Part shown: piece by piece, positions 28,629 to 34,653 of the stretch
Position numbering within the stretch: position 1 is the first letter of the stretch
Layout: every line of letters starts with the position of its first letter
Assembly: GCF_014762745.1 (NCBI RefSeq)
Contig: NZ_JABURJ010000015.1
Location: 85,303-119,955 of the forward strand
Length of the DNA stretch: 34,653 nucleotides
Direction of reading: 5' to 3'
Origin: Kangiella sp.
GTDB lineage: Bacteria > Pseudomonadota > Gammaproteobacteria > Enterobacterales > Kangiellaceae
Translations under genes and position numbers: made by a program
Notes under the pieces: generated by a model
What the model was told of the DNA's origin: nothing
Databases searched by the model: none
The model's input: the letters and a program-made list of their open reading frames with translations, nothing else

Positions 28629-29468
28629 TTACTTTTCAACCGTATGCAGATGCACATCGCGCTGAGGATACGGGATACTGATATTATTAGCATCCAGAGC
28701 CTTTTTGATAGCTTCTAGGTTTTCGAAATAAACGCCCCAGTAATCGCCACTGTCCGCCCAGACCCTAAGCACGAAATTCACCGAGCTGTCTGCCAGCGCT
28801 GAAACTGCAATAAATGGCTCTGGATCTTTATGAACACGCTCATCTTTATTGATGACACCCAAAATAACATCGCGGGCCTTATCAATATCATCGTCATAGC
28901 CTATGCCAATGGTGAAGTCGACACGGCGTTTCGGCTGTGTGCTGTAGTTAATCATTGAGCCAGTAGAGATAGGGGAGTTAGGAATAATAATGGTTTTATT
29001 GTCCGGAGTAGTCAGAATGGTGTTAAAGATTTGAATCTCTTTAACAGTGCCCGAATGGCCCTGCATTTCAACAAAGTCACCCACTCGATAAGGACGTAAA
29101 ATCAGAAGAATAACGCCACCGGCGAAGTTCTGCAAAGTACCCGACAGAGCCAAACCAATAGCCAAACCAGCTGCACCCAACATGGCGACGAAGGTGGTCA
29201 TCTGAATACCGAGCATACCAATTACAGTGATGGCCAGTGCCGCCTTGAGCAAAATGCTAATCATACTGACCAGGAAGCGTTGCAGGGTTATATCAAAGTT
29301 CTTTTTTTCAAAACCTTTTCGAACACCATTAACGATCATACGGATGATGATCAAGCCAACAATCAGGACCACTAAAGCGGAAACAACTTTTGGCGTGTAT
29401 TCCAAAACTATCTGCCAGCCCTTCTCAGCGAAACTGGTTATCTGAGCAGTATCAACGGGTAATTTCAT
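28629..29468 (-). CDS. mscS: Small-conductance mechanosensitive channel MscS
   Basis: An inner-membrane heptameric channel that opens on hypo-osmotic stress to release solutes. The 279-residue protein has three helices: TM1 ~26-47 (VVSALVVLIVGLIIIRMIV), TM2 ~66-88, and the pore-lining TM3 GAAGLAIGLALSGTLQNFAGG with its Gly/Ala packing pattern. The beta domain starts at RPYRVGDFVEM and includes IQIFNTILTTPDNKTIIIPN; the cytoplasmic alpha/beta cage follows. The length matches E. coli MscS (286). The ATG has GAGG 6 bases upstream. It is a single-gene unit with its own terminator, divergent from the lipoprotein gene across 191 bp. Confidence 0.95.
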   Translation of the reverse strand: MKLPVDTAQITSFAEKGWQIVLEYTPKVVSALVVLIVGLIIIRMIVNGVRKGFEKKNFDITLQRFLVSMISILLKAALAITVIGMLGIQMTTFVAMLGAAGLAIGLALSGTLQNFAGGVILLILRPYRVGDFVEMQGHSGTVKEIQIFNTILTTPDNKTIIIPNSPISTGSMINYSTQPKRRVDFTIGIGYDDDIDKARDVILGVINKDERVHKDPEPFIAVSALADSSVNFVLRVWADSGDYWGVYFENLEAIKKALDANNISIPYPQRDVHLHTVEK

Positions 29469-29659
29469 AGCTATCCTCTTGATTTTAGTATTGTAAATTT
29501 CTGCTTGCCATTCTAGCCAACTGAATAGAAAGTTGCTAATTTCAAGCTCAAAATTTACAAAAATGTCACGATATCGGTCATATTATCGAGCAAATACTGG
29601 CAAGATGCTAAATCTCGTGCAACACTCTAGTTATTAAAGAGACCAAACAGGAAACGGGC

Positions 29660-30079
29660 ATGATCAATAAATCATTCATTAGATTAAGCCTCATCAGCGT
29701 TGTGATGGGAACATTTTTAAGCGGCTGTAGTACCGCCCAACCAGCAGAAATCGACAGCAAACTATCCGCCTGGCAGGGTGCTGAAATTGAAACCTTGATT
29801 CAAACCTGGGGACTGCCAACGGGCGAGCAGCAAGTCAATGATTTAACTTATGCCGAATGGAATACTCGAGACATCAAAAATAAGCCTTCCATGAGTGTCG
29901 GAGTCGGTGGCTTTGGTGGGAATTTCTTTGGCAGCATAGGCACAACATTATTCGGTGGCCGGGAAGAGGTGCACTGCCGAGTACAGGTTGGCTATAATCA
30001 GCAAGGCCGCGTGGTCACCACTAACTGGACTGGCGATCCGGAAGCCTGTGACGTAGCGATTCCTGAGCGCCAGCCTTAA
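29660..30079 (+). CDS. Small predicted outer- or inner-membrane lipoprotein
   Basis: A 139-residue protein with a lipoprotein signal peptide: basic INKSFIRLS, hydrophobic LISVVMGTF and lipobox LSGC, giving Cys23 as the lipidated residue. The mature part begins with a stretch (LSAWQGAEIETLIQTWGLPTG) typical of small envelope proteins of unknown function with a W-x-G pattern. A Gly-rich loop (VGVGGFGGNFFGSIG) and a C-terminal domain with two Cys (HCRVQVGY, GDPEACDV) that may form a disulphide follow. AGGAAACGGGC precedes the ATG. It is convergent with recJ with only 19 bp between stops and no evident terminator. Its function is unknown. Confidence 0.82.
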   Translation: MINKSFIRLSLISVVMGTFLSGCSTAQPAEIDSKLSAWQGAEIETLIQTWGLPTGEQQVNDLTYAEWNTRDIKNKPSMSVGVGGFGGNFFGSIGTTLFGGREEVHCRVQVGYNQQGRVVTTNWTGDPEACDVAIPERQP

Positions 30080-30098
30080 GCGTTATGAATATCTGACT

Positions 30099-31826
30099 CT
30101 AAGCCAGTCGCTCAAAATACTGAATCAGTAATTGCAGCTCTGGAACATTAAAGTAATCATTAATATCCGGTTTATAAACAGCCCGTATTCTGTTTGCTGG
30201 CTGTGACAGCCAATCCTCAACATCAATTCTGAAGGCTATGGCCTGCACCGCATTTTCTTGCTCTGGGCTTCTCAAGGTGAGTTTCAAATGGTTCTCACCA
30301 ACAATTCGATGGTTCAAAACCTCAAACTCACCATCAAAAGCCGGTTCTGGAAAACCTTGCCCGAATGGCCCAGCCTGGGCTAACTGAACGGCTGTTTCAA
30401 TGGAGAGCTCTTCTTCTGCAAGTTCGCCATCGGTTTCAATCACATCCTCAATGGCTTTACCATTCAGCAAGTCAGTAACCGCTTGCTCAAACGCTTGCTG
30501 AAAGGCTTTAAGGTTATCCAGCGACAGCGACAGGCCAGCTGCCATGGCATGACCGCCAAATTTATCTATTAATTTGGGATGGCGACTGTCAATCAGAGCC
30601 AAGGCATCACGAATATGAACCTCCTTTACCGAACGAGCAGAACCTTTAACGTTGCTATCATCGGCATTGGCAAACACAATACAGGGTTTATTAACCTTGT
30701 CCTTAATACGCGAGGCCAGTAAACCAACCACACCCTGATGCCAATGGGGCTCATACAAACATACAGAATGAGCAAACTCACCGGCATGCCAGTCCATCTC
30801 TTCCAATTTAGACAGGGCTTCATCCTGCATTTCCTGCTCAACCTGCTGACGATCACTGTTAAGGCTGTGCAGAATTTCAGCCAGCTCATTCGCTCTGTTC
30901 TTCTCTTCTGCCAGTAAACACTCAATACCAATCGACATATCGTCCAATCGCCCTGCGGCATTTAATCGTGGTCCGACTGCAAACCCCAGATCTGTCGCTG
31001 TGACTTTTGCCAGCTGGCGTTTGGCTAATTGCAATAAAGCACTTATCCCGGGACGACAGCGCCCCGCTCGAATCAGGCGTAAACCGTTATGCACTAATAG
31101 TCGATTATTGGCATCCAGTGGAACCACATCAGCAACCGTGCCCAGTGCCACAATGTCGAGATAGTGCGCCAGATTAGGCTCTGCTATCTGCTGCTTTTCA
31201 AACCAGCCGAGCTCACGAAGTCTCGCACGCAAAGCCAGCAAAACATAAAACACCACACCTACTCCTGCCAGGTTCTTGCTGGGGAAGGTATCACCGGGCT
31301 GGTTAGGATTGACGATGGCATCAGCTTCGGGAAGCTCATCCCCCGCCAGATGATGGTCGGTGACCAGCACTTTAATGCCTGCCTCTTGCGCTGCTTTGAC
31401 TCCAGCGATACTGGAAATACCATTATCCACAGTAACGATTAAATCAGGTCGGAATTGCTTTGCCACATCCACCAGCTCTGGAGACAGACCGTAGCCAAAC
31501 TCAAAGCGATTTGGCACCAGAAAATCAACATGACTTGCACCAAAGTCTGTTAGCACCAGCTTGCTCAAGGCACTGCTGGTGGCACCATCAGCGTCAAAGT
31601 CACCCACAATCAATATGCGTTGTTGCTGATACACTGCCTCCACCAACAAATCGACCGCGATATCAATACCCGTTAATTGATTATAGGGAAGTAGATGATG
31701 CAGGCTATAGTCCAGCTCAGACGCATCCTCAATCCCCCGGTGAGAATACACTCGATTAAGCACCGAACTTGTGGTCAAAGGCTTGATACTATCTTTAGGT
31801 TGCCGCTGTCGAATACGTTTTTGCAT
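30099..31826 (-). CDS. recJ: Single-stranded-DNA-specific exonuclease RecJ
   Basis: RecJ degrades single-stranded DNA 5' to 3' in recombination, mismatch and base-excision repair. The 575-residue protein is the normal length (E. coli 577). DHH-family metal motifs are VGDFDADGATSS (75-84), VTVDNGIS (Asp134), TDHHLAGDELPEADAIVNP (His158, His159) and DIVALGTVADVVPL. The DHHA1 domain has GFAVGPRLNAAGRLDDM and later KFGGHAMAAGLSL. The C-terminal OB-fold ends in LIQYFERLA. In E. coli the order is xerD, dsbC, recJ; here the same order is kept with an Mth938-fold gene inserted on the other strand. Confidence 0.97.
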   Translation of the reverse strand: MQKRIRQRQPKDSIKPLTTSSVLNRVYSHRGIEDASELDYSLHHLLPYNQLTGIDIAVDLLVEAVYQQQRILIVGDFDADGATSSALSKLVLTDFGASHVDFLVPNRFEFGYGLSPELVDVAKQFRPDLIVTVDNGISSIAGVKAAQEAGIKVLVTDHHLAGDELPEADAIVNPNQPGDTFPSKNLAGVGVVFYVLLALRARLRELGWFEKQQIAEPNLAHYLDIVALGTVADVVPLDANNRLLVHNGLRLIRAGRCRPGISALLQLAKRQLAKVTATDLGFAVGPRLNAAGRLDDMSIGIECLLAEEKNRANELAEILHSLNSDRQQVEQEMQDEALSKLEEMDWHAGEFAHSVCLYEPHWHQGVVGLLASRIKDKVNKPCIVFANADDSNVKGSARSVKEVHIRDALALIDSRHPKLIDKFGGHAMAAGLSLSLDNLKAFQQAFEQAVTDLLNGKAIEDVIETDGELAEEELSIETAVQLAQAGPFGQGFPEPAFDGEFEVLNHRIVGENHLKLTLRSPEQENAVQAIAFRIDVEDWLSQPANRIRAVYKPDINDYFNVPELQLLIQYFERLA

Positions 31827-31856
31827 AAAGTTATCGGTTTCTGTCGAATGGAGACT

Positions 31857-31886
31857 TTGATCCTGCCTTCAAGGAGTTGCTATTAT
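31857..31886 (+). promoter_or_regulatory. Possible promoter of the Mth938-fold gene
   Basis: TTGATC (31857-31862) and TATTAT (31881-31886) are spaced by 18 bp in the 91-bp divergent gap between recJ and the plus-strand gene, 31 bp before its ATG. The -10 is 5/6 and the -35 is 4/6. Confidence 0.45.
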
Positions 31887-31917
31887 AGGGACACACTTCA
31901 GAAGATTAAAACCATCT

Positions 31918-32286
31918 ATGGACTTTTCGCAGGACAAAACCAGCGGACGTTACACCATTCGTTCCTATCGCTCAGGTTCCATTATCATCAATGATGCGAC
32001 ATATCAGGACCCAATAGTTCTTGGCCTGGAACATTTGCAAGAGAACAAACTACCTTCTGATCTCGATGAGCTGGATAAAAGGTTACTGAGTGAGCTTGAG
32101 ATTGGCAGCTATGAAGTGGTCATCTTAGGAACAGGGCAAAGACAGCAATTTCCGTCCTGGGATATACTGGAAGTAGCTCAGATAATGGGAACTCCGCTGG
32201 AGGTAATGGCTACCGATGCTGCCTGTCGCACCTATACCATTTTAGCCAGCGATGGCAGAAATGTATTAGCCTTGCTTTATCCTTAG
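31918..32286 (+). CDS. Mth938/NDUFAF3-like domain protein
   Basis: A single-domain cytoplasmic protein of 122 residues. The pattern of beta strands and conserved segments (GRYTIRSYRSGSIIIN, YEVVILGTGQRQQFPSWDI, MGTPLEVMATDAACRTYTIL, EGR-like DGRNVLALLYP) is that of the Mth938-like family. The family is common in proteobacteria; its eukaryotic relative NDUFAF3 assists respiratory complex I assembly. No biochemical role is established for the bacterial form. The ribosome site is weak (AGAAG). It is divergent from recJ and its stop lies 14 bp from the convergent dsbC stop. Confidence 0.85.
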   Translation: MDFSQDKTSGRYTIRSYRSGSIIINDATYQDPIVLGLEHLQENKLPSDLDELDKRLLSELEIGSYEVVILGTGQRQQFPSWDILEVAQIMGTPLEVMATDAACRTYTILASDGRNVLALLYP

Positions 32287-32300
32287 CACTCTTTATTAAT

Positions 32301-33143
32301 CTATAGTCCTAATTTTAAAAGAGCCTGCTTTAGCATTACCACAGCAGGGTTTGAGGGGGACTCAAGATCAGTTTTTTTTTGCTCTGCCTTTTGTTCTTTC
32401 TTCAACTGATCTAGACGCTGACGCATGATCTCTGCTGGCAAGTAACCACCAATAAGGTCACCATTTTCCAGAACTATCCCCGGAGTACCGCGAATGCCAA
32501 ATTTTCTGACCAGACTCATTTGCTCTGCAAATGGTGTTTTACAATTGCCTTCACGATATTTTCGTTCGAGCTTTGCTTCCGTCATAGCTGTCTGCTGATC
32601 TTTTGCACACCAGATCCCTTCTAACTTCTTAGCCGAAGAAGAGTTCAGACCTGCTCTGGGAAATGCAAGATAGCGTATGGTAATACCACGGCTTAAATAA
32701 TCATTACGCTCACGATGCATCTTCTGGCAATAGCCACAATCAATATCTGTGAATACGTTAATAACATACTTTTCGTTGGGAGCTTTAAAAATGACCAGGT
32801 CTTCATCTTTCACCTTAGCCATTTCACGCTTACGCATTGGCGATTTCATCTGATCGAGCTGAGTAATTCGCTCCTGTGAGACATTACGGATTTGTTCTGT
32901 TGAGATATCCAGCATCTTGCCATCAATTAAATATTTACCATCATCAGAGATATAGTAGAGATCACCTTGTAATACAAATGAATACAGGGAGTTGATTTCA
33001 GAAGGAGCCACATGTTCAATTGACGCTCCCGGGAATCTAGCCTCTAGCATGGCTCGAATTTCATCTTCGTTAAGCGCTTTACTGGCTGCCGATGCAAGCG
33101 GGACACTCAAGCTTAGCATTAATAGAATAAACAGCTTTTTCAT
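32301..33143 (-). CDS. dsbC: Thiol:disulfide interchange protein DsbC
   Basis: DsbC is a periplasmic dimeric disulfide isomerase kept reduced by DsbD. The 280-residue precursor has a signal peptide (KKLFILLMLSLSVPLASA, cleavage near residue 19-20). An N-terminal dimerisation domain (~22-80: DLYYISDDGKYLIDG) and a linker helix follow. The thioredoxin domain has active site Cys136-Gly-Tyr-Cys139 in TDIDCGYCQKMH, a second Cys pair (IWCAKD and GNCKTP) and the cis-Pro loop RGTPGI. After the expected end there is an additional basic/acidic Lys/Gln-rich tail of about 30 residues (QKAEQKKTDLESPS...), absent from E. coli DsbC. It lies downstream of xerD, as in E. coli. Confidence 0.95.
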   Translation of the reverse strand: MKKLFILLMLSLSVPLASAASKALNEDEIRAMLEARFPGASIEHVAPSEINSLYSFVLQGDLYYISDDGKYLIDGKMLDISTEQIRNVSQERITQLDQMKSPMRKREMAKVKDEDLVIFKAPNEKYVINVFTDIDCGYCQKMHRERNDYLSRGITIRYLAFPRAGLNSSSAKKLEGIWCAKDQQTAMTEAKLERKYREGNCKTPFAEQMSLVRKFGIRGTPGIVLENGDLIGGYLPAEIMRQRLDQLKKEQKAEQKKTDLESPSNPAVVMLKQALLKLGL

Positions 33144-33296
33144 CTGATAAGAACTCCAGGACGTTCGATTGAATTGGATGAGAGACGTTGCCTCAAGACT
33201 GAGGGCGCATCATAAACAGTCTTATTCTAGCGATCAGCTGGTCAAGGTTTAAGCCGATTTACAAACCTTTACACCCTATAAACATTGGACTCTTAG

Positions 33297-34184
33297 CTAC
33301 CCTCGAGGGTGGTGCTGACTATGTAATTGCTTAAGACGCTCTTTTGCCACATAGGTATAAATTTGTGTGGTCGACAAATCACTATGGCCCAACAACATTT
33401 GCAACGTCCTTAAGTCTGCACCATGATTCAGAAGGTGTGTAGCAAACGCATGCCGCAGAGTATGCGGAGACAGATGCTTTCTGATACCAGCGGTTTTGGC
33501 ATAGAACTTAATTCGATGCCAGAAGGTCTGGCGGGTCATCTTTTGCCCGCGAGTGCTTAAAAATAGCCAATCGCAGACCTTTTCATTGGCTAACTCGGCT
33601 CTACCGTGTCGAATATAGGCTGCAATTGCCTGCAACGCTTCTTCGCCAATTGGCACAATTCTTTCCTTGTTACCCTTACCAATCACTCTCATCACGCCCT
33701 GTTGAAATCCGATCTGGTTGATTTCAACTGAAATCAGCTCAGTAATGCGTAAACCGCTGCTGTACAGCAATTCCAGCATTGCCTTATCGCGCAAGCCTAA
33801 TGCGGTATCCAGATCCGGCTGACTCAGAAGATTATCCACTTCATTTTCACTTAATGACTTAGGCACGGGAGGTTGAATCTTTGGACTCTCTATCTGTTGA
33901 GTAGGGTCGACTTTGACTTGATTGGACTGCAAAAGATAACGGTAAAATTTTCGGGCCGAAGACAAAAAGCGAGCTGTTGAACGACTGCTGTACTGCTGAG
34001 TGTATCGTTCAGCTAAATACTGCTGAATATCCGGAGCGCTGGCATTAACTATATTTTTACCCTGCTTATCGAGCCACCGGCTAAATAATTTTAGATCGCT
34101 GCGATAACTCGACAAGGTTGCATCAGAAAGTCCCTGCTCCATCCAGATCTGATCACAAAACTGTTCGATGACCGATTCACTCAT
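33297..34184 (-). CDS. xerD: Site-specific tyrosine recombinase XerD
   Basis: XerD acts with XerC at dif to resolve chromosome dimers under FtsK control. I chose the ATG at 34184, giving 295 residues that start MSESVIEQFCDQIWMEQGLS and align with the E. coli start; a TTG seven codons upstream is an alternative. The N-terminal SAM-like core-binding domain spans ~1-95. The catalytic domain has SSGLRITELIS (Arg), GKGNKERIVPIG (Lys), SPHTLRHAFATHLLNHGADLR (His and Arg), LGHSDLSTTQIYTYV (His and nucleophile Tyr), ending in QLHSQHHPRG, which is characteristic of XerD. It lies between rplS and dsbC. Confidence 0.96.
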   Translation of the reverse strand: MSESVIEQFCDQIWMEQGLSDATLSSYRSDLKLFSRWLDKQGKNIVNASAPDIQQYLAERYTQQYSSRSTARFLSSARKFYRYLLQSNQVKVDPTQQIESPKIQPPVPKSLSENEVDNLLSQPDLDTALGLRDKAMLELLYSSGLRITELISVEINQIGFQQGVMRVIGKGNKERIVPIGEEALQAIAAYIRHGRAELANEKVCDWLFLSTRGQKMTRQTFWHRIKFYAKTAGIRKHLSPHTLRHAFATHLLNHGADLRTLQMLLGHSDLSTTQIYTYVAKERLKQLHSQHHPRG

Positions 34185-34238
34185 AGCTTCTGTACCACAA
34201 CTCAAAGTGCTCTAACTGTACCAGAATACAATCTTACA

Positions 34239-34271
34239 GGCATAAAAAAAGCAGTCACGAAGACTGCTTTT
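34239..34271 (-). terminator. Intrinsic terminator after rplS
   Basis: On the minus strand AAAAGCAGTC / GACTGCTTTT (5-nt loop TTCGT) is followed by further T residues and ATG; it lies 19 bp after the rplS stop and ends the ribosomal-protein transcript before xerD. Confidence 0.92.
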
Positions 34272-34289
34272 CTTTTGAAAAAATGGATA

Positions 34290-34646
34290 TTACTTTTTAA
34301 CAGCCAATTTTTCTTTAATACGTGCAGACTTACCTGAACGTTCACGCAAGTAGTAGATTTTCGCTTTACGAACATCACCACGACGCTTAACTTCAATGCT
34401 ATCAATCAATGGGCTATAAGTTTGGAATGTACGCTCAACGCCTACACCAGAAGAAATCTTACGCACAGTGAATGCAGAATTAAGACCACGGTTACGCTTT
34501 GCGATTACAACGCCTTCAAAAGCCTGTAGACGCTCACGGTTACCTTCTTTAACTTTAACTTGAACAACAACTGTGTCACCCGCGCCAAAAGTCGGGATTT
34601 CTTTAGTCATTTGCTCAGCTTCTAATTGCTGGATGATGTTACTCAT
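34290..34646 (-). CDS. rplS: 50S ribosomal protein L19
   Basis: L19 sits at the 30S-50S interface. The 118-residue protein matches the family along its length: [87 protein letters not shown] and a basic C-terminal tail. It is normally the last gene of the rpsP-rimM-trmD-rplS operon, whose other members would lie just outside the window on the right; only 7 bp upstream are visible. Confidence 0.98.
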   Translation of the reverse strand: MSNIIQQLEAEQMTKEIPTFGAGDTVVVQVKVKEGNRERLQAFEGVVIAKRNRGLNSAFTVRKISSGVGVERTFQTYSPLIDSIEVKRRGDVRKAKIYYLRERSGKSARIKEKLAVKK

Positions 34647-34653
34647 GGCTGTA

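Noticed and set aside
33195-33223. AAGACTG/CAGTCTT hairpin between xerD and dsbC as a terminator
   Set aside because: Seven-base stem with a 15-nt loop and no T-run on either strand.

Overview
The window is a stretch of gammaproteobacterial chromosome. Its backbone order (barA, rlmD, relA, mazG, pyrG, kdsA, eno, ftsB, ispD, ispF, truD, plus rplS, xerD, dsbC, recJ) matches blocks seen in E. coli, Pseudomonas and relatives. Moderate G+C, the unusual his fusions and the structured intergenic repeats would suit a marine Oceanospirillales/Alteromonadales-type organism, but I cannot name the genus. There are no rRNA or tRNA genes, CRISPR arrays, transposases or prophage genes.

Region 1 (1-8890, minus strand): a complete histidine operon inserted between ispD and ispF. 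It reads hisG, hisC fused to a HAD phosphatase, hisB (dehydratase only), hisH, hisF, hisA fused to hisIE, hisD, and continues with 37 bp spacing into ispF and truD (cut by the window edge). Seven genes cover all the activities of the pathway if the HAD domain is the histidinol-phosphatase. In front of hisG lie two separate His-codon leader peptides in series, each followed by its own intrinsic terminator and each able to form the alternative 1:2, 2:3 and 3:4 pairings of a his attenuator. This tandem attenuator is the most striking thing in the window.

Region 2 (8891-18628, mostly minus): a 230-bp nested inverted-repeat element, then ispD, ftsB, eno (TTG start), kdsA (Cys, metal-dependent type), pyrG, a plus-strand yaiI-like gene, a small membrane protein, mazG and relA. 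This is the conserved isoprenoid/cell division/glycolysis/CTP/stringent-response core.

Region 3 (18629-27110): a ZIP-family metal transporter, an AT-rich gene of unknown function, a 459-bp gene-free interval full of inverted repeats, rlmD, a PolB-type 3'-5' exonuclease, and a plus-strand pair encoding a periplasmic binding protein and a BarA-type hybrid sensor kinase.

Region 4 (27111-34653): an MtaB-like tRNA methylthiotransferase, an MscS channel, a small lipoprotein, recJ, an Mth938-fold protein, dsbC with a long C-terminal tail, xerD and rplS. Intrinsic terminators separate several of these units.
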